From: Phocaeicola intestinalis
GTDB taxonomy: Bacteria; Bacteroidota; Bacteroidia; Bacteroidales; Bacteroidaceae
NCBI RefSeq assembly: GCF_014837065.1
Contig: NZ_JACSPP010000038.1
Coordinates: forward strand, 1-35,793
Reading direction: 5' to 3'
DNA length: 35,793 nucleotides
The notes under the pieces were generated by a model. It made no database searches and was not told the DNA's origin. It saw nothing but the letters and a program-made list of their open reading frames with translations. Made by a program: the position numbers and the translations under genes. Shown one piece after another: positions 26,377 to 34,847 of this stretch (position 1 is its first letter; each line of letters opens with the position of its first letter).

Positions 26377-26569
26377 GAAGCTGTTTTGAATTTCTCCAAA
26401 AAGTTTTTCTTGGCTTGATGTATCCGTTTTCGTGTGTGCTTTGGGCGATTTTTTGGTCCTTTTCGCTCCTGTTCTTCGTCAGATAGCCCGCTATCTTCCT
26501 CATCACAGAAGCGAAAAATGCCTCAAAAACTCATCCCAAATCATCGCACGATAAATCCAAAACAGCTTC
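26377..26569. mobile_element. MITE-like inverted-repeat element, copy B
   Basis: A 193-bp element bounded by GAAGCTGTTTTGAATTT and an inverse that differs at one position. It is flanked on both sides by TAA (26374-26376 and 26570-26572), a 3-bp target duplication. In the centre, TCTTCGTCAGATAGC and GCTATCTTCC flank a short palindrome, nested inside CTGT/ACAG arms. It is in the same orientation as copy C and inverted relative to copy D. It lies about 110 bp before sbcD. Confidence 0.88.
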
Positions 26570-26655
26570 TAAACTATATTCTTTCTCAGCAGTAGATAAC
26601 TTCATCTGATGTAAGATTAAGAATCTTACAGCGGATGGACTATATGTTTGTCTTA

Positions 26656-26870
26656 AAATGCATGTCCGACAACAACCAATATATACCCCTGAAAAATGAA
26701 TATATACTGCATCCGCGATTGAATATATACTGCATTCGTGATTGAATATATACTGCATTCGTGATTGAATATATACTGCATTCGCCTACGGATATATACT
26801 TCATCGGCAAATGCAGTACTACTGCGTTTCCGACTCGGACGGATTGGCTAATGGCGGCCATTCATATTTC
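26656..26870 (+). repeat. 23-bp tandem-repeat element, copy 3
   Basis: Five units start at 26698, 26721, 26744, 26767 and 26790 (the last diverged). Each is GAATATATACTGCA followed by nine variable bases; units two and three are identical. The constant left flank (ATGCATGTCC...ACCCCTGAAA) and right flank (GCAGTACTACTGCG...GGATTGGCTAATGGCGG) match copies 1 and 2. It lies between MITE copies B and C. Confidence 0.88.
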
Positions 26871-26874
26871 CTTA

Positions 26875-27058
26875 GAAGAAGCTGTTTTGAATTTCTTCAA
26901 AAAGTTTTTCTATTCATTTTCGTGTGTGCTTTGGGTGATTTTTTGATCCTTCCCGTTTCTGTTCTTCGTCAGATAGCCCGCTATCTTCCTCATCACAGAA
27001 GCAGAAATGCTTCAAAAACTCATTCCAAATCATCGCACGATAGATTCAAAACGGTTTC
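26875..27058. mobile_element. MITE-like inverted-repeat element, copy C, at a stop codon
   Basis: A 184-bp copy starting GAAGAAGCTGTTTTGAATTT and ending in a diverged inverse (TTCAAAACGGTTTC). TTA occurs on both sides (26872-26874 and 27059-27061). The right-hand TTA is the TAA stop codon of the aldo/keto reductase read on the minus strand. The central GATAGC/GCTATC palindrome is intact. Confidence 0.86.
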
Positions 27059-28057
27059 TTAAAGTATTTGTTCTATTTGCTTGAGTTCTTCGGAACTGAA
27101 TGCTGTATTCTTCAAGCACATTAGATTGTCTTGCAATTGCTGTACGGAACTGGCACCGATAATGACCGAAGTAACCAGGTCATCTTTCAGTAACCAGGCT
27201 AGTGCCATTTCAGCCAGTGTTTGTCCACGTGAAGCTGCGATTTTGTCTAAAGCTTTTATTTTGCCGATTGTTTCAGGGGTAAGGGACTCTTTCTTTAAGA
27301 AACCGCCTCGTGCGATGCGTGAGTCGGTGGGGATACCATTCAGGTAGCGGTTTGTCAACAGTCCTTGAGCAAGTGGTGAGAAAGCGATAAATCCGCTGCC
27401 AGCCTGTCGTGCTTGGTCGAGTATGCCTTCTTGTTCTACTTTACGGTCGAACATATTGTATCTTCCTTGATATAACAGGCAGTGTATGTGCTGCGATTGT
27501 AGGTAGTTGTAGGCTTCTTCTGCCTTGTCTTTCGGGTATTTAGAGATACCTACGTAGAGTGCTTTGCCTTGGTGTATGATGTCTACCAATGTTTGTAAGG
27601 TCTCTTCCAAAGGTGTTTCCGGGTCATAACGGTGGCTGTAGAAAATATCTACATATTCCAGATGCATCCGTTTTAAGCTTTGGTCGAGGCTGGCTATAAG
27701 ATGTTTGCGTGAGTTCCAGGTTCCGTAAGGACCTTGCCACATGTCGTGTCCGGCTTTTGTTGAGATAAACAGTTCATCGCGGTAAGGTGCCATTGATTTT
27801 TGCATGATTTGCCCGAATGTTTCTTCTGCCGAGCCTGCTGAGGGACCGTAGTTGTTTGCTAGGTCGAAATGTGTGATTCCATGGTCGAAAGCATAATGGA
27901 CGATGTTTTTACAAGTCGAAAAGATATCTATGTCTCCGAAGTTGTGCCACATTCCCAGTGATATTTCCGGCAGGAGAATGCCACTTTTTCCTGCACGCCG
28001 GTATTTCATGCCACATTCATAACGGTTTTTGTCTGCTGCGTAAACATAATTATTCAT
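27059..28057 (-). CDS. Aldo/keto reductase, YghZ-like
   Basis: A 332-residue NADPH-dependent (beta/alpha)8 reductase. The opening MKYRRAGKSGILLPEISLGMWHNFG and THFDLANNYGPSAGSAEE closely follow E. coli YghZ (GpR), which reduces glyceraldehyde 3-phosphate and methylglyoxal. Catalytic residues are Asp65, Tyr70, the Lys of ISTKAGHD and the His of FYSHRYD. It starts 19 bp after the FemAB-like gene, so it is the second gene of that pair. Its stop codon coincides with the target duplication of a MITE-like element. Confidence 0.92.
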   Translation of the reverse strand: MNNYVYAADKNRYECGMKYRRAGKSGILLPEISLGMWHNFGDIDIFSTCKNIVHYAFDHGITHFDLANNYGPSAGSAEETFGQIMQKSMAPYRDELFISTKAGHDMWQGPYGTWNSRKHLIASLDQSLKRMHLEYVDIFYSHRYDPETPLEETLQTLVDIIHQGKALYVGISKYPKDKAEEAYNYLQSQHIHCLLYQGRYNMFDRKVEQEGILDQARQAGSGFIAFSPLAQGLLTNRYLNGIPTDSRIARGGFLKKESLTPETIGKIKALDKIAASRGQTLAEMALAWLLKDDLVTSVIIGASSVQQLQDNLMCLKNTAFSSEELKQIEQIL

Positions 28058-28076
28058 AGAGTCGTTTTTTTTAAGA

Positions 28077-29051
28077 TTATATGTAAAAATGAATGAGTAT
28101 CCGATTCAGCCATTTCCATCTGATTCTGAACCATCGGCGTGTACTGATTTGCCTGCCACCGAAGCGGAGAATGAAGTCACGGTATGTATATTTTTTGAAA
28201 GGAATGCCAGCTTCGATGAATTCGAAATGTCTGTATCCGTGTTGGCGTGAATAAGTCATGGCTTTCCATACAGCCAAGATGCCTGGATAGAGTAGGGGAT
28301 AGCTTTTCCGCATTCCGGCAGAGAATAGTAAGTAAGCAGTGTCTTGCGAAAAGAGGCAGACAGAGCCGCCGATGATTTTGTTTTTGTAGCGAATGACGAA
28401 TATTTGTCCCAGTTTATCTCGGGTAGGATGTTCTAGCAGGGAAATAAAGAAACGGAGGTCGGGTAGGAAACGGTGAATTTTCGAAGCATAGTATTTTCTC
28501 AGCATGGCAAAGAACTCTTCAAGGTCTTTGCGGTTGTTTACTACATCCATTTGGGCTCCGTTTTTCAGTCCGCGTGCGATCTGGCGCTTGCGGGACGGGC
28601 TGGCCCATTTGTCTAATGCAGTGTGATGAATGGAATTGCGTACCCGCAACCAGCGTACAGGGAAATATCCGTTCTGGCGGAAGTATTTGTAACCGAAAAG
28701 CGATTGTTCCAAATTACGGAATTCTAGAAAGAACGAATCGTCTTGAAAACGTACCGTAAGGTAAGAAAGAAATTTGCCGAAAATGGTCTCGTCTTTCACA
28801 GCCGAGTGGAAATATTCGCCTGTCCCGTAAGCATACGTTTTGTTGCATAGTCCGGTAATCCGTGCGTTACGCCGGGTAATGCAGAGTAGTTTGCCTACTG
28901 CTTTATTACCTTCCCAAGCTACTAGCAGTACCGGACGGTAACCGGGAGTTTGTTCTAATATCTGGAACAACTCGGTAGAATGAAAAACATTGGTTCCTGG
29001 AAGGTCCGGGATGTCTTTCGACTGTTCGTATATATTCACTTGGATAGCCAT
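28077..29051 (-). CDS. FemAB/GNAT-like acyltransferase
   Basis: A 324-residue protein of the FemAB-like double-GNAT type. Features include the N-terminal FHSTELFQILEQTPGYRPVLLVAWEG and the C-terminal block GQIFVIRYKNKIIGGSVCLFSQDTAYLLFSAGMRK...YPGILAVWKAMTYSRQHGYRHFEFIEAG, typical of peptidoglycan- or lipid-linked aminoacyl/acyl transferases. The very basic C-terminus (RRWFRIRWKWLNRILIHFYI) may touch the membrane. The substrate is unknown. It is the first gene of an operon with the aldo/keto reductase. Confidence 0.8.
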   Translation of the reverse strand: MAIQVNIYEQSKDIPDLPGTNVFHSTELFQILEQTPGYRPVLLVAWEGNKAVGKLLCITRRNARITGLCNKTYAYGTGEYFHSAVKDETIFGKFLSYLTVRFQDDSFFLEFRNLEQSLFGYKYFRQNGYFPVRWLRVRNSIHHTALDKWASPSRKRQIARGLKNGAQMDVVNNRKDLEEFFAMLRKYYASKIHRFLPDLRFFISLLEHPTRDKLGQIFVIRYKNKIIGGSVCLFSQDTAYLLFSAGMRKSYPLLYPGILAVWKAMTYSRQHGYRHFEFIEAGIPFKKYTYRDFILRFGGRQISTRRWFRIRWKWLNRILIHFYI

Positions 29052-29058
29052 GATATTG

Positions 29059-29066
29059 CAAAGATA
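29059..29066 (-). promoter_or_regulatory. Bacteroides -7 element abutting the FemAB-like start
   Basis: The minus strand reads TATCTTTG, a full match, yet only 7 bp separate it from the ATG at 29051. Transcription would begin almost at the start codon, giving a leaderless or near-leaderless mRNA. Confidence 0.55.
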
Positions 29067-29133
29067 AACTTTTTTTAGGTAACAACGGGCTTCGGGGCAA
29101 AGGATTTTGCTTCTGTGATATCAAGCCAACCTG

Positions 29134-30771
29134 TTATTCGTATCCCGGATTCTGTTTCATGGCTTTGTTCATACCAAGTATTTTTTGTGGAATGGGGAAT
29201 ACGGTGGTAAAACCGCTTGTTTCGTTTTCCACCTGAGGGCGAAAACTGTAAGGACGGGTGAAAGTACCGAAACGGATCATGTCTTGACGGCGCCAGCCTT
29301 CCCATGCCAATTCCAATTGTCTTTCAGCCAGCAGGTTCTCAAGGGTAGCAGTTCGTGGCGATGCACCTGCCCGGTTACGTATTTCATTCAGTTCGGCATT
29401 GCCGTCTTCTCCGTTGCGTACTTTGGCTTCGCTTTGCATCAGCAACACGTCGGCATAGCGGAACAGGACAATGTCGTTGTTGATTAGTTTTCCGTCCTTT
29501 AGCGCGGTTTTGTCTACTTCGTATTTTTTCATCCTGGCTCCGGCGGTTTGTTCGTATGCGGTTCCAGACAGGTCAAGACTGACTTGCCAAGGTTCGTAGA
29601 CCAAAGGTGTCTGTTCGTCATCCAGCAATATCGGATTCCCGTCAAGGTCTTTTACCGGACCGGCAAAATAGCAGAAATCGAAGCGGGGATCTGTATCAGG
29701 GGTATCGTATCCGAATGTTTCCAACACTTCGAGGGTAGCACTCGAACCGTTTTCGCCACCTAAGCCATACGCTTTGGCATGGTTGTAATGGCGTGAGCGG
29801 AACAGATAGATGAACTGGTTGGTATATAGTGTCTTGTCCATCGGTATGACAAAAATGTTTTCTTGCGATGATTCGTTGAAAATAGCGAAGTTGAGTGTGT
29901 AGTCTGCTTCCAGTCTGTATCCGGCCGAGGTAATCTGCCTGCAATAATATTGTACGGTTTCCCATGCGTTCAGCCGGTTGCCATCTATGTCGAAGAATAA
30001 TTGTTTGCCGTCTGGCTTGTCGGAGTCTGTCCAGAGGTCATCGGCATAGATTTCTGCATTCAATGCCAGTTTGGCCAGCAAGAAGTATGCTACTGGCTGT
30101 GTGATTCTTCCGTAATAGATGCCTGGTTGGTTACTGCGTTCTTTACTTAAGAAAGGAACTGCATCTTGCAGTTCATCGAAGATGAAACGGAATGTTTGAC
30201 TTCGCTTTTGTTGTTCGATGTCGCTGACATGTAGGTCGGAAGATAAGAGCAGGGGAATATTACCGAACAGGTCCATGGTATAATAATAGAACATGGCTCT
30301 CAGTGCCCGTACTTCTGCAGCATAGATACGGGTGTCTTCATCTGGATGTTTTTCTGCGTACGATTGGATTTTCTTCAGCGACTTGTTGCACAAAATGATG
30401 ACTCCGTACAAGTATTCCCATGTGTCGTGTATCGCATCGTTGTTCACTCCCCACCGGTGCAGGTAAAGTCCTTGCCAGAATCCTCCATCGAACCAGTCGG
30501 CACCCCGTGTGGGCATAATGGCTTCATCGGTTGTGAAAGTATTCAGGTCGTATACGCCACGTCCGGTTCCTTGCAGTCCCTGACTGTCGTTGTATCCGCC
30601 GATATGGTTATAGAGCGACAAGACGCCGTTTTGGAATAACTCTTGTAACGTTTCGTAAGCGGTGTCTTCGTCAAGGCTGTCGCGTGGGTCTTCTTCCAGA
30701 AACTTGCTGCACGAAGGCATTCCCAACAAGAGGGAAAGCAACAAAAAAATAAAGGTATACTGTCTTTTCAT
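29134..30771 (-). CDS. SusD/RagB-family outer-membrane lipoprotein
   Basis: A 545-residue surface glycan- or nutrient-binding lipoprotein, with signal and lipidation Cys21 (GMPSC). KFLEEDPRDSLDEDTAYET, then helical TPR-like stretches (EVRALRAMFYYYTMDLFGNIPLL), are hallmarks of SusD. The C-terminal RNRAGASPRTATLENLLAERQLELAWEGWRRQDMIRFG is the conserved SusD end region. It forms the lid of the SusC pore encoded 11 bp upstream. The ligand is not evident, and no glycosidase follows. Confidence 0.95.
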   Translation of the reverse strand: MKRQYTFIFLLLSLLLGMPSCSKFLEEDPRDSLDEDTAYETLQELFQNGVLSLYNHIGGYNDSQGLQGTGRGVYDLNTFTTDEAIMPTRGADWFDGGFWQGLYLHRWGVNNDAIHDTWEYLYGVIILCNKSLKKIQSYAEKHPDEDTRIYAAEVRALRAMFYYYTMDLFGNIPLLLSSDLHVSDIEQQKRSQTFRFIFDELQDAVPFLSKERSNQPGIYYGRITQPVAYFLLAKLALNAEIYADDLWTDSDKPDGKQLFFDIDGNRLNAWETVQYYCRQITSAGYRLEADYTLNFAIFNESSQENIFVIPMDKTLYTNQFIYLFRSRHYNHAKAYGLGGENGSSATLEVLETFGYDTPDTDPRFDFCYFAGPVKDLDGNPILLDDEQTPLVYEPWQVSLDLSGTAYEQTAGARMKKYEVDKTALKDGKLINNDIVLFRYADVLLMQSEAKVRNGEDGNAELNEIRNRAGASPRTATLENLLAERQLELAWEGWRRQDMIRFGTFTRPYSFRPQVENETSGFTTVFPIPQKILGMNKAMKQNPGYE

Positions 30772-30782
30772 AAGGCTCGTAA

Positions 30783-33524
30783 TTAGAAGTTAAGACTAAG
30801 ACTGATTGTGTATGTGCGCGAAAGCGGATAGGTACGTTTGTCGTCTACCCCTAGCGTGTTGTCCGCTAAACTGGAGTTAATTAATGGAGTCAGTCCCGAA
30901 TAGCTGCTGATGGTTCCCAAATTGTTGACAGTGCCTGCCAGGCGTACTCCTTTTAGGAAACGGGTATGTTTCAGAGGGATGGTCCATCCGATAGTCAGGT
31001 AATCGAAGTTGACATAATCGCCTTTTTCCAACCAGTAATCGGTAGCGGTCTGGTCTTTTATCATTTGTTTGGGGGCTTTTTCCAGCACATTGTAATCAGG
31101 CAGGCTGTTCATGTTCATATACGAGAGGGATGTCCCGTTGTATATTTTATGTCCGAATGCTCCGTTTATCTGTAAGGAAATGTCTATATTTTTGTAGCGG
31201 AAACTGATGTTCGAACCCAATAGCGTTTTCGGAATGGCTTGTCCGGCTATGTAGCGGTCTTCGCCATCTTCCAGGTTTACCCCGCCACCGTTCAGGTCGG
31301 CAATCTGATAAGTATATCCTCCTTTTCCGTCTGCTGCAAGTCCTTCGCAATGTGGTAAGTAAAATACGCCCAAAGGTTGTCCTACAATCTGATACACGAT
31401 GTTGTTGTATCCTCCGTGTGTGCCAGCACCGTTTAATCCGGCGATGGCGGTGTATTCGGAAGCCGAGACGTATTCTCCGTTATGCATGCCGCTTAACGAG
31501 AGGAGTTTATTTTGTTGGAAAGTAATGTTTGCGTTGATGTTCAGTTCCATGTCTTGTGTTTTCAGTGGTGTGATGCCTATGGATATTTCTGTTCCGCTGT
31601 TCCGCATGGAACCCAGATTTGCCAGTAAGGTGTTGTGGGCAAAGGGAGGTACGCTTACATTATAGGAATAAAGCATGTCTGTGGTTTTCGAGTTGTAGTA
31701 ATTGACCGAAAGCAGGAGCCGATTGCCGTATAATCCCACATCGAATCCTGCATTGAACGTGCGTTTCACTTCCCATTTTAAGTTGGGGTTGATGTTCCGG
31801 AGGTTTTCGTATGTGACCAATGGGGCATTGCCAGTAGGTGTTATTCCGTTAGGACGGACTAATGCCATGGTGGTATACGAATCGATACCTGCCTGATTGC
31901 CTGCAAGCCCGTATCCCATACGTATTTTCAGGTTGTCTATGTAGCGGAAACGTTTCATGAATGCTTCTTCCGAAATGTTCCATGCAATGGATGCCGAAGG
32001 GAAAAATCCCCATTTATGGTTTTTACCGAATTTGGATGAAGCGTCTGTACGTGCATTCAGGGTCAGTACGTAACGGTTGTCGAATGTATAGTTCACGCGT
32101 CCCAAGAATGAAACCAGATGCGGTTCTTCGAAATATGAACCGGTGCCTTCCCATGGTCGGAGTGCTCCGCCTTGCAGGTTATCGAATCCGGTTTCATCGG
32201 AAGAAAAGTTAGTCACGGTTGTATAAAATCCTTTATAAATATCTTTCTCCAGTTCGCCCAGTGCCAGTGCGTCAAAGAAATGCACTCCTTTGTGTTTGCG
32301 GTAGGTAAGCATCAGATTTCCCAAAAGTGATTCAGACTTTCGGTCGCCTCGGTAAGCCTGCCCATGTGCCCATACACTGGTAGGAAGATATTGCGAGTCT
32401 TCGCTGTCACTGTATGTGTACGAACCGAACAGAACCAGCTTCAGGTCTTTCAACAGGTGGAAGGTCAGGCGGGCGTGGGCACTAAAATATGATGTGGCAT
32501 TCTGGTTGTTCACTTCCATCCACGCCAAGGGGTTTGTTATCTGGCTGGCTGTGGTTATCTGGTCCCATCCTCCTGTCTCAGGATTTTTGTGGTTGGGGTA
32601 GGTAGGGTTGAACGTTGCTGCCGAGTAGAATGTCTTTTGATAATCGAACAAGGTGCGGTTACGCTTTACTGAGCCGAACAGTCCCAGTTCGCAATCAATG
32701 AAGCCATCCAGTAACTTCTGGTTCATATTCATGTTCGAGGTGAATAGTTTCATATTTTCGTGTCGGACAACTCCTTCACGGTTCTGGAAGCCTAGTGAGA
32801 CACGATAGTTCGATGTTTCACCTCCTCCATAAAATGCGATGTTATGATTTTGTTGCAATCCGGTTTGTTCTATTTCCTTTTGGAAGTCTGTGTCATAACC
32901 TTTGTCCAGGAAGTGCAGACCGTTTTCGGTTGCCACTCTTCGATATTCTGTTCCTGAAAGCATGTCCAAGTGGCGGTAGACGTGGGCTATGCCGAAGCTT
33001 CCGCTGTAATTTATCCGTGTTTTCCCTGCCGTCCCTTTTTTAGTGACAATATTGATGACTCCCGAAGCTCCCCGAGAACCATATTGGGCAGTTTCTGATG
33101 CATCTTTCAGGATGGTGAAACTTTCGATGTCGGCTGGGTAAATGGATGTCAGCATCGTTAAGTCACCCAGTACACCATCGACAATGATTAGCGGGTCGTT
33201 TCCGCTAGTCAGTGAAGTGGTGCCCCGCATACGTACAGATTCCAGTGCAGCCATACCGTTGCTGCTTTTCAGAATGGTAAGTCCTGCTACTCGTCCTTGG
33301 ATGGCTTCTAAAGGGTTGGTGATTTGTTCTTTATTCATCTGTTGTTCGGTAATCCGTTCTACCGAACCTGAAAGGTTTATCAGGCTGCCTTGTGCATATC
33401 CGATGTTCAATACAGAATCGGGAATCGATTCCGTATGTTGTTTTTTTTCTTGTGCCGACAAGGGTTGCAGGCAAAAAGAAGAGACGATAATACATGTTGT
33501 CAAAAAGTGTTTTTCTTTTTTCAT
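30783..33524 (-). CDS. SusC/RagA-family TonB-dependent transporter
   Basis: A 913-residue outer-membrane pore. A signal peptide (1-25, ending SAQ) is followed quickly by the plug domain (about 50-165), including RVAGLTILKSSNGMAALESVRMRGTTSLTSGNDPLIIVDGV and GSRGASGVINIVTKKG, then the beta-barrel with the terminal phenylalanine. The usual N-terminal carboxypeptidase-regulatory-like domain of SusC proteins (about 80 residues) is absent, so it is shorter than most. It pairs with SusD. No ECF sigma/anti-sigma, hybrid two-component or SusR regulator is adjacent. Confidence 0.95.
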   Translation of the reverse strand: MKKEKHFLTTCIIVSSFCLQPLSAQEKKQHTESIPDSVLNIGYAQGSLINLSGSVERITEQQMNKEQITNPLEAIQGRVAGLTILKSSNGMAALESVRMRGTTSLTSGNDPLIIVDGVLGDLTMLTSIYPADIESFTILKDASETAQYGSRGASGVINIVTKKGTAGKTRINYSGSFGIAHVYRHLDMLSGTEYRRVATENGLHFLDKGYDTDFQKEIEQTGLQQNHNIAFYGGGETSNYRVSLGFQNREGVVRHENMKLFTSNMNMNQKLLDGFIDCELGLFGSVKRNRTLFDYQKTFYSAATFNPTYPNHKNPETGGWDQITTASQITNPLAWMEVNNQNATSYFSAHARLTFHLLKDLKLVLFGSYTYSDSEDSQYLPTSVWAHGQAYRGDRKSESLLGNLMLTYRKHKGVHFFDALALGELEKDIYKGFYTTVTNFSSDETGFDNLQGGALRPWEGTGSYFEEPHLVSFLGRVNYTFDNRYVLTLNARTDASSKFGKNHKWGFFPSASIAWNISEEAFMKRFRYIDNLKIRMGYGLAGNQAGIDSYTTMALVRPNGITPTGNAPLVTYENLRNINPNLKWEVKRTFNAGFDVGLYGNRLLLSVNYYNSKTTDMLYSYNVSVPPFAHNTLLANLGSMRNSGTEISIGITPLKTQDMELNINANITFQQNKLLSLSGMHNGEYVSASEYTAIAGLNGAGTHGGYNNIVYQIVGQPLGVFYLPHCEGLAADGKGGYTYQIADLNGGGVNLEDGEDRYIAGQAIPKTLLGSNISFRYKNIDISLQINGAFGHKIYNGTSLSYMNMNSLPDYNVLEKAPKQMIKDQTATDYWLEKGDYVNFDYLTIGWTIPLKHTRFLKGVRLAGTVNNLGTISSYSGLTPLINSSLADNTLGVDDKRTYPLSRTYTISLSLNF

Positions 33525-33549
33525 AAGCGTCTAAGGAACATGGTTTATG

Positions 33550-33557
33550 CAAATATA
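33550..33557 (-). promoter_or_regulatory. Bacteroides -7 element for susCD
   Basis: The minus strand reads TATATTTG, matching TAnnTTTG, 25 bp before the SusC ATG. No good -33 box was found. Confidence 0.5.
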
Positions 33558-33585
33558 TGTAATATTATCGACAATTCCTATTATT

Positions 33586-33744
33586 ATGGATACAGATTAT
33601 AAGTTTTCGGATATTGTCCCAAATTGTCCCAAATATGTGCTTGAGCCAGGACATAGACGATTTATATGCTGGTTGTGTTGGTTTTTAGAAAGAGCTGTTT
33701 CTCATAAGGGTATTTCAATAAAAAGAGGGTGTGCCGGAATTTGA
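33586..33744 (+). CDS. Possible 52-residue ORF ending in a terminator hairpin
   Basis: An ATG at 33586 opens a 52-residue frame (MDTDYKFSDIVPNCPKYVLEPGHRRFICWLCWFLERAV...), whose stop falls inside the loop of a strong hairpin. The sequence is Cys/Trp-rich and I do not recognise it. There is no clear promoter, and it is divergent from susC. It may be a decayed gene start or chance. Confidence 0.2.
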   Translation: MDTDYKFSDIVPNCPKYVLEPGHRRFICWLCWFLERAVSHKGISIKRGCAGI

Positions 33745-33756
33745 TACACCCTCTTT
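33722..33756. terminator. Strong bidirectional terminator hairpin
   Basis: A perfect 11-bp stem pairs AAAGAGGGTGT (33722-33732) with ACACCCTCTTT (33746-33756), with T runs on both sides. On the minus strand it would stop transcripts from the amidase operon before susC. Confidence 0.8.
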
Positions 33757-33779
33757 TTTCACAAACAAATTTTGTCTTA

Positions 33780-33971
33780 GAAGCTGTTTTGAATTTATCG
33801 TGCGATGATTTGGGATGAGTTTTTGAGGCATTTTCGTTTCTGTGATGAGGAAGATAGCGGGCTATCTGACGAAGAACAGAAGCGGAAAGGACCAAAAAAT
33901 CGCCCAAAGCACACACGAAAACGAACACATCAAGCCAAGAAAAACTTTTTGGAGAAATTCAAAACAGCTTC
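33780..33971. mobile_element. MITE-like inverted-repeat element, copy D (best-preserved)
   Basis: A 192-bp element with near-perfect inverted ends (GAAGCTGTTTTGAATTT and AAATTCAAAACAGCTTC), flanked by TTA on both sides (33777-33779 and 33972-33974). The centre holds AGATAGC-GG-GCTATCT inside CTGT/ACAG arms, so the whole element can fold into nested hairpins. It lies between the amidase gene and the susC promoter. Confidence 0.9.
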
Positions 33972-34046
33972 TTACTATAACTTCTAACCGGAGTGCTGGC
34001 TCTTGTGAAACATAATTGCTTGCAACTCCTGATTAGCGCCTGCTGA

Positions 34047-34847
34047 TTATTTCTTATAATCTTTTACAATAGCATCGGTAATCCAGTTGGCTAAAGCTTG
34101 ACGGTTATCGGGAATAACCAGACGTTTTTGGTCTTGTGCGTTTTGGATATTTCCCAATTCCAGAAAGACAGCGTAAGGAATAGTATTACGCAATACAAAC
34201 AAATCACGTGCACTTACCGTCCCCTCAAAGCCACGATTGGGTTGATGACGATCGTATTTTGCCTTGAACGTTTTGTGCAACTGAGTAGCAAGTCGTTTTC
34301 CATATTTACTTTGGGGGGCATGATAAAAATATACATCGGTCTGCTTGCCACGGCTCCTGCTGTCAACATGAATGAATATCGCTCGTTTGTATTTGCTTTT
34401 ATCCTTGCGGTAAAGTCGGTTGATGGCGTCGCAACGTTGTTGTAACCGTGCTACCTGCTTTAGTGGAATGGGTCTTCCCATACATGTTTCACGCTTGCTA
34501 TTTTTCAGGATCGTTGTGTTGCGGATGCCGTCTTTGGCATCCTGGATGATGAAATGCACTTTTGCGCCCCGTTTTAGTAATTCGCGTCCCAGCCGTAAAA
34601 TGATGTCATAAGCATACTCGTCTTCATGCAGTTCCTTGCCTTGATACTTACCGATGCATCCCGGATCAGGTCCTCCGTGTCCGCTTACCAAATAAAAGGT
34701 AGCTCCCTTCAAACTGTTGGACGTAACTTGATAAGTGGCATTAGCTTTTCCGAACAAGGGCTCGCGCCGGGTATTTTTCTTTTGGGCATAAGCAGGTGCG
34801 AGCAACAGCAGGCACAATGCTACAAGTGTCAGTCGCAAACGGTTCAT
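34047..34847 (-). CDS. N-acetylmuramoyl-L-alanine amidase (Amidase_3)
   Basis: A 266-residue secreted zinc amidase that removes stem peptides from peptidoglycan. The signal peptide is about 1-21 (APAYAQ). Zinc/catalytic residues appear in order: His57 (SGHGGPDPG), Glu75 (ELHEDE), His160 (FIHVDS) and the catalytic Glu230 (FLELGN). There is no separate cell-wall-binding domain. Its ATG overlaps the stop of the TlpA-like gene by 4 bp, so the two are co-translated. Confidence 0.92.
   Translation of the reverse strand: MNRLRLTLVALCLLLLAPAYAQKKNTRREPLFGKANATYQVTSNSLKGATFYLVSGHGGPDPGCIGKYQGKELHEDEYAYDIILRLGRELLKRGAKVHFIIQDAKDGIRNTTILKNSKRETCMGRPIPLKQVARLQQRCDAINRLYRKDKSKYKRAIFIHVDSRSRGKQTDVYFYHAPQSKYGKRLATQLHKTFKAKYDRHQPNRGFEGTVSARDLFVLRNTIPYAVFLELGNIQNAQDQKRLVIPDNRQALANWITDAIVKDYKK

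Noticed and set aside
26640..26861. Minus-strand ORF across the 23-bp repeats
   Set aside because: The units are free of stops in several frames and 23 is not a multiple of 3; the peptide does not repeat in step with the DNA.
26812..27062. Similar ORFs inside MITE copies C and D (shared SVLRQIARYLPHHR peptide)
   Set aside because: Most differences between the two copies change amino acids, and copy B has a frameshift in the same frame, so the likeness follows from DNA identity and not from selection on a protein.
33805..33987. 60-residue ORF on the plus strand of copy D (MIWDEFLRHFRF...)
   Set aside because: The matching frame in copy B stops after 13 codons because of a one-base change.
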